From: Sideroxydans sp.
GTDB taxonomy: Bacteria; Pseudomonadota; Gammaproteobacteria; Burkholderiales; Gallionellaceae
Length of the DNA stretch: 55,680 nucleotides
Direction of reading: 5' to 3'
Assembly (NCBI GenBank): GCA_013824485.1
Contig: PNNY01000003.1
Span: 1 to 55,680, forward strand
The translations under genes and the position numbers were made by a program. Below are positions 30,797-41,401 of this stretch, piece by piece. The stretch's first letter is position 1; every line of letters begins with the position of its first letter. The notes below the pieces were generated by a model that was not told where the DNA came from, made no database searches, and worked only from the letters and a program-made list of their open reading frames with translations.

Positions 30797-31278
30797 ACTG
30801 CTTTCACCCTTTCAAGATGTTCAATATCTGACAGATCTATCGGACGACTTACCGCACGCTTAAGTGCGATCAAATCATCAATCGACACGACTTTGATCTC
30901 TGTGCCTGCCACATCGAATCTAACGGCACGCGCCATCATTCCCGAAAAATCCACGGGTGGAAACAGCAACACATCAATGGTCACACCGGCCAATTCAGGC
31001 GTACGTAAAGCGAATGCTTCGAGATGTCGGTTCGCTTGCCATTCACGCAATAGCGCGATATCGCTCAGCGATTCAAGAGGCACAGGAAGCACGGGCTTGA
31101 GCTCCAACTCCTTCGCCAACTCGATCAACGCATTCAGATTGACTGGATTCATCGCAACCGTGATATCCACATCCATCGTGGCCCGCTCCACACCATGCAA
31201 AGAAACGGCCAATCCGCCAATCAGTAGATAATCCACCTTGTGGCGATCCAACGCAGAGAAGAGTTTTAGATAGAACAT
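30793..31278 (-). CDS. Nucleotidyltransferase family protein (AbiEii-like)
   Basis: YLLIGGLAVSLHGVERATMDVDITV: GG...D.D nucleotidyltransferase motif. Confidence 0.85.
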   Translation of the reverse strand: MFYLKLFSALDRHKVDYLLIGGLAVSLHGVERATMDVDITVAMNPVNLNALIELAKELELKPVLPVPLESLSDIALLREWQANRHLEAFALRTPELAGVTIDVLLFPPVDFSGMMARAVRFDVAGTEIKVVSIDDLIALKRAVSRPIDLSDIEHLERVKAV

Positions 31279-31300
31279 GCAGTCAGTCTATCAGTACGCC

Positions 31301-31759
31301 TTATTTGATTCCAATCAACTCCACATCGAACACCAGCGTCGCGTTCGGCGGAATGACACCACCTGCACCGCGGTTGCCGTAGCCCATCGCGGGCGGAATG
31401 ATGAGGGTGCGATTGCCGCCCACCTTCATGCCTTGCACGCCTTCATCCCATCCTTTGATGACTTCGCCAGCACCGAGTGAGAATTCGAACGGCGTGCCGC
31501 GATCACGTGAGCTATCGAACTTCTTGCCCTTGTTCTCCACACCCTTCGCGTCATACAGCCAACCCGTGTAATGCACGCTCACCTGTTGACCCGCTTTAGC
31601 CTCGGCACCTTCGCCCTTGGTCATGTCTTTCTTGATGAGTTCAGTCACGTTGCTAGTCTCCATAGGGGTGATGTCCTGCTGCGAGCAGGCGGTGGTGACA
31701 CAGGCTGCGGATAGCAGCAGCGCGAGTGACAGTTTGGAAATGTGGTTCAGCGCTGACAT
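31301..31759 (-). CDS. FKBP-type peptidyl-prolyl isomerase, probable lipoprotein
   Basis: Signal/lipobox-like [52 protein letters not shown]. Confidence 0.93.
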   Translation of the reverse strand: MSALNHISKLSLALLLSAACVTTACSQQDITPMETSNVTELIKKDMTKGEGAEAKAGQQVSVHYTGWLYDAKGVENKGKKFDSSRDRGTPFEFSLGAGEVIKGWDEGVQGMKVGGNRTLIIPPAMGYGNRGAGGVIPPNATLVFDVELIGIK

Positions 31760-32446
31760 TTATTCCACCGCCAACAGCTCGACCTCGAACACCAAGGTCG
31801 CGTTCGGCGGAATCACACCACCTGCACCGCGACGGCCATAGCCCATCTCAGGCGGGATGACCAAAGTACGTTGACCGCCGATCTTCATGCCTTGCACGCC
31901 CATGTCCCAACCTTGGATGACGCGCCCCATGCCGAGCGGGAATTCGAAGGGTTCGTCGCGGTCACGCGAGCTATCGAACTTCGTGCCTTTGTTCTCCGCT
32001 GCGTTCTTGTCGAACAACCAGCCGGTGTAATGCACCGTCACATGATGACCTTCCTGCGCCTCGTCACCTTCACCGACCTTGGTATCCACCATGTCGGTCT
32101 TGATGACCTTGAGCAGTTTCACATCGAACACCAACTTCGCGTTCGGCGGGATCACATCGCCCGCACCGCGTGCCCCATAACCCATCTCGGATGGGATGAC
32201 CAAGGTGCGCTCTCCGCCTTCCTGCATCCCAGCCACGCCCTCGTCCCAACCTTGGATGACACGGCCCCCACCGAGCGGAAAATCGAAGGGCTCGTTGCGG
32301 TCGAGCGAGCTGTCGAACTTCGCACCTTTGTTGTTTGGTGCGCTCTCGTCATACAGCCAGCCGGTGTAATGCACGATGACGGTTTGTCCGGCTTGCGCTA
32401 CTGCGCCTTCGCCTAGTTTGGTGTCGGTTTTGATGAGGGTGGTCAT
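31760..32446 (-). CDS. Double-domain FKBP-type peptidyl-prolyl isomerase
   Basis: Two complete copies of VHYTGWL...[23 protein letters not shown]. Confidence 0.93.
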   Translation of the reverse strand: MTTLIKTDTKLGEGAVAQAGQTVIVHYTGWLYDESAPNNKGAKFDSSLDRNEPFDFPLGGGRVIQGWDEGVAGMQEGGERTLVIPSEMGYGARGAGDVIPPNAKLVFDVKLLKVIKTDMVDTKVGEGDEAQEGHHVTVHYTGWLFDKNAAENKGTKFDSSRDRDEPFEFPLGMGRVIQGWDMGVQGMKIGGQRTLVIPPEMGYGRRGAGGVIPPNATLVFEVELLAVE

Positions 32447-32462
32447 TTCAAATTTCTTTCGG

Positions 32463-33305
32463 TTATTGTTGAACTTTAATTTTTAATATACGCGACATCA
32501 CATTTTCAAGTTTACGAACGTTCTTCTTCCGAACATTTTCCGATGTATGGAGTACACAGAAGAATATGAAATCCTCAAACTCTACAAATCCTGTGTACTC
32601 TATCTTGGTGCTTTCTGGCACTAATACTTCTCTCAATGAAACGGTCGCATCATCACGCCGAATAGTCGGGAGTAATTTGATTACTGCGGCAGCATTGTCA
32701 CTCAATAGGTTTTTCTTTTGAATTTCAAGCAAATCCTGAAGAGACTCTTTGTTTTTTGTTTTATCCCAAAAATTTATATACATAAACTCACAGGAATGCA
32801 TCGCATCTTCAAGCGTAATACCTTGTTGGTGCATAACAGCCAACCATGCGCCAGTTCTACGCGCATCAATTACCCAACCAAACGGCGCCGGCAACAACAC
32901 GCCATTTTTTCCCGCAAAAGGAAATGCACAATGGCCTTGGTATTGCTGAAGGTCCTCAAAATTAAGGATATCAAGCTCAACATCTGAAGTCCCATAGTGA
33001 GCTCTGTTTAGTGCAGCTTCTGTAAAGCCAACTTTAGTAATCAAAAGGCCTTTATGAGCCCCAATGTCCTCAAGCATTCCTACAAATGAGTCGACAGCCT
33101 TCACATCAACCTTTGACTGAAAATATTTCCCATCGACAACAATTGTCATGCGATTGCCAGCTACATAATCCTCAATAAGAACATCACATTGGCGGTCTGT
33201 TTTGGAATATCGCCCTAGACGAAAAATATTATGTGAAATTTCTGCCTTAGGATATTCCGCCTTAAATATTGCATAAATTTCTTTTTCATATTGCTTCCAG
33301 TCCAT
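32463..33305 (-). CDS. Mrr-like restriction endonuclease family protein
   Basis: [72 protein letters not shown]-rich. Confidence 0.7.
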   Translation of the reverse strand: MDWKQYEKEIYAIFKAEYPKAEISHNIFRLGRYSKTDRQCDVLIEDYVAGNRMTIVVDGKYFQSKVDVKAVDSFVGMLEDIGAHKGLLITKVGFTEAALNRAHYGTSDVELDILNFEDLQQYQGHCAFPFAGKNGVLLPAPFGWVIDARRTGAWLAVMHQQGITLEDAMHSCEFMYINFWDKTKNKESLQDLLEIQKKNLLSDNAAAVIKLLPTIRRDDATVSLREVLVPESTKIEYTGFVEFEDFIFFCVLHTSENVRKKNVRKLENVMSRILKIKVQQ

Positions 33306-33322
33306 CGCAATACCTTTAAACG

Positions 33323-36300
33323 TTAGTAACTCAACACCGGCGCCAACCACCGCTCCGCCTCTTCCACCGTCCAGCCCTTGCGCTTGGCGTAATCCGCCAC
33401 CTGATCCTTGTCCACCTTGCCGGTGGCGAAGTACTGCGCCTGCGGATGCGAGAAGTAGAAGCCGCTGACGGCTGCGGTGGGCAGCATGGCGAAGCTGTCG
33501 GTGAGGGTGATGCCTGCATTTCGTGGTGCTTGCAGTAGCTCGAACAACGGCGCTTTCTCGCTATGCTCGGGGCAGGCGGGATAGCCGGGCGCGGGGCGGA
33601 TGCCGCGATATTTCTCGGCGATGATGTCGTCGTTGCTCAATGTCTCATCGGCGGCATAGCCCCAGAACTCGCGGCGCACGCGCAGGTGCAGGTGTTCGGC
33701 GAAGGCTTCGGCCAATCGATCGGCCAGTGCCTTCAACATGATGGCGCTGTAGTCGTCGTTCTGCTTTTCGAACTCCGCCACGCGCGCGTCGATACCAAGA
33801 CCCGTGGTGACAGCGAAGCCACCGATGTAGTCCTTCACGCCGCTCGTCTTCGGTGCGATGTAATCGGCCAAACAGTAGTTAGGGATGTCGGCTGGCTTCT
33901 TGGTCTGCTGGCGTAGGTTGTGCCACGTCATCGCCACGTTGTTGCGCTTGTCGTCGGTGTAGATCTCGATGTCGTCGCTGTTCACTGAGTTGGCGGGGAA
34001 CAAGCCGAACACGGCGTTGGCGCTGAGCCATTTTTCTTTGACGATCTGCTTCAACATGGCTTGTGCATCAGCGAACAATTTGCGCGCTTCCTCGCCCACT
34101 ACTTCGTCTTGCAGAATCTTCGGATAACGCCCCGCCAGTTCCCAAGCTTGGAAGAACGGCGTCCAATCAATGTAGTCAACCAAAATTTCCAGGGGATAGT
34201 TCTCCAGCTTCTGCACACCGAGTAGCTTGGGTTTGGGTGGCGAGACCTTCTTCCAATCGGTCTTCACGCCATGCTTGCGCGCTTCTGCCAACGAGACATA
34301 ACTCGCCTTGCCCTTCTTGCCTTCGTGTTGCTCACGTGCGGCTTGGTAGTCGGCTTTGATCTCGGCCACGTAATCGTCGTGCAGGGTGTCGCTCAACAAG
34401 TTGCTGCACACGCCCACGGCGCGTGAGGCATCGGTGACGTACACCACGGAACCGCTCGGATAGTTCGGCTCGATCTTGACGGCGGTGTGGATGCGCGAGG
34501 TGGTGGCGCCGCCGATGAGCAGGGGAATCTTGAAGCCTTGGCGTTCCATCTCTTTCGCCACGTGCGCCATCTCTTCCAATGAAGGCGTGATGAGACCGGA
34601 CAAGCCGATGATGTCGGCCTTGTGATCGCGCGCAGTGTCCAATATCTGTTGGCACGGCACCATCACGCCCATGTTCACCACTTCGAAGTTGTTGCACTGC
34701 AACACCACGGTGACGATGTTCTTACCGATGTCGTGCACGTCGCCCTTCACTGTCGCCATCACGATCTTGCCCTTGGTGCTGGTGTCGCCGGAGCGTAGTT
34801 TCTCCGCTTCGATGTAGGGGATGAGGTGTGCCACGGCTTGCTTCATCACGCGCGCCGATTTCACCACCTGCGGCAGGAACATCTTGCCCGCACCGAACAG
34901 ATCGCCGACCACGTTCATGCCGGTCATCAACGGACCTTCGATCACTTCGACGGGGAACTTGGCTTGTAGGCGCGCTTCTTCGGTGTCTTCCACGATGTAG
35001 GTGGTGATGCCGCGCACCAGTGCATGGGTGAGACGCTCTTGCACCGTGCCTTTGCGCCATTCCAGATCTTCGACCTGTTCCTTGCCGCCGCCTTTGAAGT
35101 TCTCGGCCAGTTGCACCAGCTTCTCGCCCGCGTCGGGGTGACGGTTCAACACCACGTCTTCCACCGCGTTGCGCAAGTCCTTCGGCAATTCTTCGTACAC
35201 GCCGAGCTGACCGGCGTTGACGATGCCCATGTTCATGCCCGCTTTGATGGCGTGATACAGGAACACGGTGTGGATGGCCTCGCGCACAGGCTCGTTGCCA
35301 CGGAAGGAGAACGAGACGTTGGACACACCGCCGCTCACCTTGGCATAGGGCAGGTTCTTACGTATCCACGCAGTCGCTTCGATGAAGTCCACGGCGTAGT
35401 TGTTGTGCTCTTCGATGCCGGTGGCGATAGCGAAGATGTTCGGATCGAAGATGATGTCCTCGGGCGGGAAGCCGACCTTGTTCACGAGGATGTCGTAGCT
35501 GCGTTTGCAGATGTCGATCTTGCGTTTATAGGTGTCGGCTTGACCTGCTTCGTCGAACGCCATCACTACCGCTGCCGCACCGTATTGGCGCACCAGCGTG
35601 GCGTATTTGATGAAGTTCTCTTCGCCCTCTTTGAGCGAGATAGAGTTGACGATGGACTTGCCCTGCACGCACTTCAAACCCGCCTCGATGATGCTCCACT
35701 TGGAGGAGTCGATCATCAGCGGCACTTTGGAGATGTCCGGTTCGGAGGCGATGAGGTTGAGGAACTTCACCATCGCGGCTTCGCCATCCAACATGGCTTC
35801 GTCCATGTTCACGTCGATGACTTGCGCACCCGTCTCCACCTGCTGCTTGGCGACTTCCAGCGCTTCGTCGTATTTACCTTCCAGCACCAGTCGTTTGAAT
35901 TTGGCCGAACCAGTGACGTTGGCGCGCTCGCCCACGTTGACGAAGAGCGAACCTTCGCCGATGTTGAACGGCTCTAATCCAGACAAACGACACTCGACCG
36001 GATTGCTCGGCACTTTGCGCGGCGGGATGTCTTTGACAACGTCGGCAATGGCTTTGATGAACGCAGGCGACGTGCCGCAGCAACCGCCGATGATGTTGAG
36101 GAAACCACTCTGCGCCCACTCTTTGATGTGGCCGGACATGTTCTCCGGTGTGTCGTCGTAGCCTGTCTCCGCCAAGGGATTGGGCAGACCTGCGTTGGGG
36201 TGGGCACTCACGTAACAGTTGGCGACGCGCGACATCTCTTGCACGTACTGGCGCAGTTCTTCCGCACCGAGGGCGCAGTTCAAGCCGATGGAGATGGGGT

Positions 36301-37009
36301 TGGCGTGCGCTAGCGAGTTGTAGAAGGCTTCGGTCACTTGCCCAGTCAGCGTACGCCCCGAGGCATCGGTGATGGTGCCGGAAATCATGATGGGCAACTC
36401 AGTGCCGCACTCGGCGAACACCGACTTCACCGCAAAGATAGCGGCTTTGGCGTTCAGTGTGTCGAAGATGGTCTCGATGAGGATGAGGTCAGAACCGCCA
36501 TCCATCAGGCCGCGCGTCGCATCGGAATAATCTGCCACCAGTTGGTCGAAGCTGATATTGCGCGCGGAGGGATCGTTCACATCGGGCGAGATGGTCGCGG
36601 TCTTATCCGTAGGGCCGAGCACACCTGCCACGAAGCGCGGTTTGTCCGCCGTGGCATATTGGTCGCAAGCTTCACGAGCGACACGCGCACCGGCGACATT
36701 CAACTCGTAATTGAGTGATTCCATCCCGTAGGCTTTCAGCGTCGTCGCGTTTGCGCCGAAAGTGTTGGTCTCGATGATGTCCGCGCCCGCTTCCAAATAT
36801 TCGCAGTGGATGGCTTTGATGACTTCAGGCTTGGTGATGACCAACAGGTCGTTGTTGCCCTTGAGGTCGCGATGCCAATCGGCAAAACGTGAGCCGCGAT
36901 AGTCCTTCTCGCCCAGCTTGTAACGCTGGATCATGGTGCCCATGGCACCGTCCAGAATGAGGATGCGCTGTTGCAGGAGCTGTTCGAAGCGAGAAGGTTT
37001 TTTGTTCAT
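33323..37009 (-). CDS. metH: Cobalamin-dependent methionine synthase
   Basis: 1228 aa; [32 protein letters not shown] (B12 binding), SAM activation domain. Confidence 0.98.
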   Translation of the reverse strand: MNKKPSRFEQLLQQRILILDGAMGTMIQRYKLGEKDYRGSRFADWHRDLKGNNDLLVITKPEVIKAIHCEYLEAGADIIETNTFGANATTLKAYGMESLNYELNVAGARVAREACDQYATADKPRFVAGVLGPTDKTATISPDVNDPSARNISFDQLVADYSDATRGLMDGGSDLILIETIFDTLNAKAAIFAVKSVFAECGTELPIMISGTITDASGRTLTGQVTEAFYNSLAHANPISIGLNCALGAEELRQYVQEMSRVANCYVSAHPNAGLPNPLAETGYDDTPENMSGHIKEWAQSGFLNIIGGCCGTSPAFIKAIADVVKDIPPRKVPSNPVECRLSGLEPFNIGEGSLFVNVGERANVTGSAKFKRLVLEGKYDEALEVAKQQVETGAQVIDVNMDEAMLDGEAAMVKFLNLIASEPDISKVPLMIDSSKWSIIEAGLKCVQGKSIVNSISLKEGEENFIKYATLVRQYGAAAVVMAFDEAGQADTYKRKIDICKRSYDILVNKVGFPPEDIIFDPNIFAIATGIEEHNNYAVDFIEATAWIRKNLPYAKVSGGVSNVSFSFRGNEPVREAIHTVFLYHAIKAGMNMGIVNAGQLGVYEELPKDLRNAVEDVVLNRHPDAGEKLVQLAENFKGGGKEQVEDLEWRKGTVQERLTHALVRGITTYIVEDTEEARLQAKFPVEVIEGPLMTGMNVVGDLFGAGKMFLPQVVKSARVMKQAVAHLIPYIEAEKLRSGDTSTKGKIVMATVKGDVHDIGKNIVTVVLQCNNFEVVNMGVMVPCQQILDTARDHKADIIGLSGLITPSLEEMAHVAKEMERQGFKIPLLIGGATTSRIHTAVKIEPNYPSGSVVYVTDASRAVGVCSNLLSDTLHDDYVAEIKADYQAAREQHEGKKGKASYVSLAEARKHGVKTDWKKVSPPKPKLLGVQKLENYPLEILVDYIDWTPFFQAWELAGRYPKILQDEVVGEEARKLFADAQAMLKQIVKEKWLSANAVFGLFPANSVNSDDIEIYTDDKRNNVAMTWHNLRQQTKKPADIPNYCLADYIAPKTSGVKDYIGGFAVTTGLGIDARVAEFEKQNDDYSAIMLKALADRLAEAFAEHLHLRVRREFWGYAADETLSNDDIIAEKYRGIRPAPGYPACPEHSEKAPLFELLQAPRNAGITLTDSFAMLPTAAVSGFYFSHPQAQYFATGKVDKDQVADYAKRKGWTVEEAERWLAPVLSY

Positions 37010-37048
37010 GGTTTGTGATTTCTAATAAATATTCTGTACGGTTCTGCT

Positions 37049-37363
37049 TCAGATCCCAGCAAAGACCAGATCGAGTGCCGCGATGATCTCATCGCGCTTG
37101 CTCTTTAGCGACGTGACTTTGTCGCCCAATGCACGCATCGGTAGACCCGCCAATTCGGCTGTGGATAGGACGACCGTTTCGCCTTTGACTTTGAATCTGA
37201 GATGGAGCCCCTTGACCGATTTGCCCATCTCTTCTTCACGTACTAAGGGCACGATGACCCGCGTGTTCAAACTATCGAGCAGATCAGCCTGCACATTCAA
37301 GTAGTAGGGAATGGCTTTATTGGTGGCGGGATTTGGATTCAGATACACATCGAACTGCGCCAT
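37049..37363 (-). CDS. ccdB: CcdB family toxin
   Basis: MAQFDVYLNPNPATNKAIPYYLNVQADLLDSLNTRVIVPLV. Confidence 0.92.
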   Translation of the reverse strand: MAQFDVYLNPNPATNKAIPYYLNVQADLLDSLNTRVIVPLVREEEMGKSVKGLHLRFKVKGETVVLSTAELAGLPMRALGDKVTSLKSKRDEIIAALDLVFAGI

Positions 37364-37611
37364 CAGAATCTCCTCAATCCTTCACTGAAGACGCCATCCT
37401 TTTCAATTCGTTCATTGTAGGCAGCGATCGCCTCCGCATTCTCGGCCAACCATTGTTGCTCCTTGGCCTTGCGCACCAACTCCGACAAATATCCTTCAAC
37501 CTGTTGTGATAGGTTGATGTTCAACTCTTTCGCTTGTCGTAGCAGATCGGAATTGATGCTGAGGTTGGTCGCCTTTTTGGGTGCGGATGTGTCGAAGTGC
37601 AGGGTGGACAT
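37363..37611 (-). CDS. ccdA: CcdA family antitoxin
   Basis: MSTLHFDTSAPKKATNLSINSDLLRQAKELNINLSQQVEGYLSELVRKAKEQQWLAENAEAIAAYN; overlaps ccdB. Confidence 0.92.
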   Translation of the reverse strand: MSTLHFDTSAPKKATNLSINSDLLRQAKELNINLSQQVEGYLSELVRKAKEQQWLAENAEAIAAYNERIEKDGVFSEGLRRF

Positions 37612-37627
37612 GATGGCCTCCATGATT

Positions 37628-37650
37628 GATGCGCATATTATATGCGCATC
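37628..37650. promoter_or_regulatory. Perfect inverted repeat upstream of ccdA, probable operator
   Basis: GATGCGCATA-TTA-TATGCGCATC. Confidence 0.65.
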
Positions 37651-37786
37651 CAAAGACATCATCAATTACTCAAATATTCCGCTCACCTGCTGTAAAACCC
37701 TCAGGCAAGTGCAGTAGACTTTGTCCCCGTAGCAATCAACGCCATCAGCGCAGTTCTTCTATAACGATAAAAGTGGGGAGAAAGAT

Positions 37787-39139
37787 ATGCAGCAAACCAA
37801 GATCATGTTGGAGGAGTCGGAGATCCCGACCCATTGGTATAACGTAGTAGCTGATATGCCGAATCCACCGACCGCGCCACTAGGACGTGATGGCAAGCCC
37901 GTTGGCCCTGATGCCTTGACCGCTATCTTCCCGATGGCGCTGATCGAACAAGAAGTCTCGGCACAACGTTGGATCGAGATCCCCGCCGAAGTGCGCGAAG
38001 CGCTCACCACGTATCGCCCCTCGCCGCTGGTGCGTGCGCATCGCTTGGAAGCGGCGCTGGGTACACCCGCCAAGATCTACTTCAAAAACGAGAGCGTCTC
38101 TCCTGCCGGTTCACACAAGGTGAACACCGCTATCCCGCAGGCTTACTACAACAAGATGGCGGGCATCAAACGTCTCGCCACCGAAACTGGCGCCGGACAG
38201 TGGGGTTCGTCCATCGCGTTGGCTGGACAGATGTTCGGCATCGACGTGCGTGTGTTCATGGTGCGTGTGAGCTACGACCAGAAACCATTCCGTCGCTCCA
38301 TGATGCAGACATGGGGCGCGAATGTGTTCGCCAGCCCTAGCATGGAAACGAACACGGGCCGTGCTGCTCTGGCTGCTGACCCGAACAACCAAGGTTCACT
38401 CGGCCTCGCCATCTCGGAAGCCGTAGAAGAAGCGGCCTCCCGCGCGGATACCAACTACGCCTTGGGCTCGGTGTTGAACCACGTGTTGTTGCATCAAACC
38501 ATCATCGGTCTGGAAGCGAAGAAGCAATTCGCCAAGGTGGGCGACTACCCCGACATGGTGTTCGCACCCTGCGGCGGCGGTTCCAACTTCGGTGGTGTGG
38601 CGTTCCCCTTCTTGGCGGACAAAGCGGCGGGCAAGAACGTACGCTTGGTGGCGGTCGAACCGACTTCCTGCCCGACGCTCACCAAAGGTGTGTACGCATA
38701 CGACTACGGCGACACAGCGGGCTTCACCCCCATCATGAAGATGTACACGCTGGGTCACGACTTCATGCCGCCTGGCATCCACGCAGGTGGATTGCGCTAT
38801 CACGGTGATTCACCACTAGTGTCACAGCTCTTCCACGAGAAGCTCATCGAAGCGGTCGCCGTGCCACAGTTAGCGACGTTCGAAGCGGGCGTGCTGTTCG
38901 CCAAGTCCGAGGGCATCATCCCAGCGCCAGAGTCCAATCACGCGATCCGTGCGTGTATCGATGAAGCTTTACGTTGCAAGGCTACGGGTGAGAAGAAGAC
39001 GCTGTTCTTCAACTTGTCAGGACACGGACACTTCGATATGGCATCGTACGACCGCTATTTCTCGGGCAAATTGGAAGACTTCAATTATCCTGAAGAAGCG
39101 ATCAAAGCATCGTTGGCGCATCTGCCAAAGGTGGGCTGA
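37787..39139 (+). CDS. TrpB-like pyridoxal-phosphate-dependent enzyme (TrpB2 type)
   Basis: RPSPLVRAHRLEAALGTPAKIYFKNESVSPAGSHKVNTAIPQAYYNK, ETGAGQWGSSIALAGQMFG. Confidence 0.93.
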   Translation: MQQTKIMLEESEIPTHWYNVVADMPNPPTAPLGRDGKPVGPDALTAIFPMALIEQEVSAQRWIEIPAEVREALTTYRPSPLVRAHRLEAALGTPAKIYFKNESVSPAGSHKVNTAIPQAYYNKMAGIKRLATETGAGQWGSSIALAGQMFGIDVRVFMVRVSYDQKPFRRSMMQTWGANVFASPSMETNTGRAALAADPNNQGSLGLAISEAVEEAASRADTNYALGSVLNHVLLHQTIIGLEAKKQFAKVGDYPDMVFAPCGGGSNFGGVAFPFLADKAAGKNVRLVAVEPTSCPTLTKGVYAYDYGDTAGFTPIMKMYTLGHDFMPPGIHAGGLRYHGDSPLVSQLFHEKLIEAVAVPQLATFEAGVLFAKSEGIIPAPESNHAIRACIDEALRCKATGEKKTLFFNLSGHGHFDMASYDRYFSGKLEDFNYPEEAIKASLAHLPKVG

Positions 39140-39181
39140 AGTAGGCTCAACAAAACAAGAAAACATCTAGGAGCAGGCAAC

Positions 39182-39580
39182 ATGAAGAAGCTGATCTGGT
39201 CGGACAATCTCAACACGGGCATCCAAGTGATTGACCGCCAACACAGACGCATCGTGGATTACATCAACCGTCTCTACGAAGCACACAAGAATGATTCCTC
39301 GAAGGAAGAGACGGGTGCGGTGATCGATGAGTTGGTCGACTACACCCTCACCCACTTTGCGTTTGAAGAGACCATGTTGGAAGACGTGAACTACGCTCAG
39401 TTAGATGCACACAAGGTCTTCCATGACCAGTTCATCCAGCAAGTGCGTGAACTACGTGAACGTTTTGAAGAGCATGAGCCTGCCGCGATCGAATTGAACA
39501 ACCTGATGGTCACTTGGTTGTTCAATCACATCCTGCATGAGGATGCCGCTTACGTTTCGGCGGTGGTAAGCAAAAAGTAG
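39182..39580 (+). CDS. Bacteriohemerythrin
   Basis: QHRRIVDYINRLYEAH, THFAFEETMLED, HKVFHDQF, HILHEDAAY metal ligands. Confidence 0.93.
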   Translation: MKKLIWSDNLNTGIQVIDRQHRRIVDYINRLYEAHKNDSSKEETGAVIDELVDYTLTHFAFEETMLEDVNYAQLDAHKVFHDQFIQQVRELRERFEEHEPAAIELNNLMVTWLFNHILHEDAAYVSAVVSKK

Positions 39581-39596
39581 CTTTGTTCCTTCCATT

Positions 39597-39626
39597 AAAA
39601 AAGGCAGCCCGTTTGGCTGCCTTTTT
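39597..39626. terminator. Bidirectional terminator
   Basis: AAAAAAGGCAGCC-CGTTT-GGCTGCCTTTTT. Confidence 0.85.
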
Positions 39627-39631
39627 ATTTT

Positions 39632-40096
39632 CTATTTTTCTTCAACAGACTCTGACGCATCCCCTTGCCTTGGGTCACTGACTAATCTATACACGATGCC
39701 GATGATGAGCAGTGCCGCCAACAACAGTCCGTAATGGATGGGGTTGAAGTTAGCCCCTTCACCACCGGGTGAACTGATGACTTGGACTGGTTGCACGATC
39801 ATCTCGCGGATGACCGAGATCATGGCGACCTCGACGAACACACGCACGTAGATACGTCCTGTTTGTAGGTAACTCATCTCTGCAGAGATGAGTGTCGAGA
39901 GCGTCCATAAGATGAACAGCGAACCCAACGCATGGAAGAAACCGTTCGCAGCATTCCCCGCCGTCCAAGCTTCGATCGCTTTCAACCCAAAATCCCAGAT
40001 CACCATCACACAGGCGACGCCTAATGCCAAGGCGAGCAATACGTGGATGAGTTGGTTGAAGTTCTTCATGCTGGTGATGAGTTTTTGTTCGAACAT
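39632..40096 (-). CDS. PsiE family phosphate-starvation-inducible membrane protein
   Basis: Four TM helices, VREMIVQPVQ/EVAMISVIREMI motif. Confidence 0.8.
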   Translation of the reverse strand: MFEQKLITSMKNFNQLIHVLLALALGVACVMVIWDFGLKAIEAWTAGNAANGFFHALGSLFILWTLSTLISAEMSYLQTGRIYVRVFVEVAMISVIREMIVQPVQVISSPGGEGANFNPIHYGLLLAALLIIGIVYRLVSDPRQGDASESVEEK

Positions 40097-40151
40097 TTTT
40101 TCCTTTCAAAAATAGAATAAATCCTAGTTGTTTTATCGAAGCTCGCGTTAC

Positions 40152-41348
40152 TCAACCAGCGAGATTAATCTCGACACGATTGCGCCCCATTTCTTTCGCA
40201 CGATACAAAGTCGCATCCGCTCTCTTGCTCAAAGCATCGGCGTCTTTTCCATGCTCAGGATAGATGGCGACACCCAAACTAGAACTAATCGTGATTGTGA
40301 TATTTCCAATCACGAAGGGGCGATTAAGTGCCTCGCGAATCTTTTCCGCCACTAATGCCACATCTTGATGCGTTTCGATAGTTGGCAACAATATGACGAA
40401 CTCATCTCCACCTATCCGCGCCACGGTATCAGATTCTCTAACGCACCCCACCATACGTTTAGCCGCTTCTTGTAGCATTACGTCTCCGACTGCATGTCCA
40501 TGCGTGTCGTTGATAGGTTTGAATCGATCTAGGTCGACGATCATCAAAGCGAATTTTGAATCATCTCGTGTCGCTTTAGATACGGCCTGCTGAATGCGGT
40601 CATCTAATAGATATCTGTTCGGCAGGCCCGTTAGAAAATCAGTCTGCGATTGCACCTTGAGTTGCAGATTAGCTTCCTTCAGCGCCTCCTTATTCATCTC
40701 TTCGATGACAGAGTAGAGGAACATCCGTCTGCTGGTGTACGTGTTGTGCCAAGCGACGAATAGGCTGATCAGGATGAACGGGATCATGACCAAAAAGTAG
40801 ACGGCAAAATCGTTGGGGGATATGTGAAAAACGTAAAATAAGATGATCGAAGAAAGTAAGCTGGTGTACACAAGAGAAGCAGAAAAATTAGTCTTTATCC
40901 CCAGATTGGGAAAGACGACAAAAATGATCGCCGCATAGATATAGTTCGTAAGGTGCTCACTTTGTGTACGCCTTGCCAATTCGAACCAGAATATCGTGCC
41001 CACCACTGTCGATGCGAGTAGCAGCAATTCGAGAAGGGAGGCGTTACGTGTATTCTTGATCAACCAAATGGTGGTTGGTAACAACGTGACAAACAAAATA
41101 CTTCTTATAACGATCGAAGATTCACCCACATCGGGTATGACATACCAATCTGCAAATCCATAGAGCAAGAACAAAGTGAAGCCGACAACATTCATCAACT
41201 GGATATACGTTGCATTCTGTTCATATTGGAATTGCAAGAAATCGAGCTTCAACACATCAGGGATCGGGATGCGCCAATCTGCTATCGATGTGTCGATCTG
41301 GCCACGCAACCGCCCGTGACTATTATCGAATGGTGACGAGTCCCCCAC
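40152..41348 (-). CDS. Diguanylate cyclase (GGDEF) with N-terminal membrane domain
   Basis: TDFLTGLPNRYLLDDRI, ARIGGDEFVILLP. Confidence 0.95.
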   Translation of the reverse strand: MGDSSPFDNSHGRLRGQIDTSIADWRIPIPDVLKLDFLQFQYEQNATYIQLMNVVGFTLFLLYGFADWYVIPDVGESSIVIRSILFVTLLPTTIWLIKNTRNASLLELLLLASTVVGTIFWFELARRTQSEHLTNYIYAAIIFVVFPNLGIKTNFSASLVYTSLLSSIILFYVFHISPNDFAVYFLVMIPFILISLFVAWHNTYTSRRMFLYSVIEEMNKEALKEANLQLKVQSQTDFLTGLPNRYLLDDRIQQAVSKATRDDSKFALMIVDLDRFKPINDTHGHAVGDVMLQEAAKRMVGCVRESDTVARIGGDEFVILLPTIETHQDVALVAEKIREALNRPFVIGNITITISSSLGVAIYPEHGKDADALSKRADATLYRAKEMGRNRVEINLAG

Positions 41349-41401
41349 TATTCCCCCGCTTAGATTATTTTTATTTCAAGCCATTCCCAAGCTTGTTTTC
41401 G

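Noticed and set aside
35024-35977. 317-aa ORF antisense to metH
   Set aside because: His/Val-rich antisense translation, no domain; codon-bias artefact
37010-37048. Cobalamin or SAH riboswitch upstream of metH
   Set aside because: Only ~40 bp between metH start and ccdB stop and no B12-box or SAH-like structure visible
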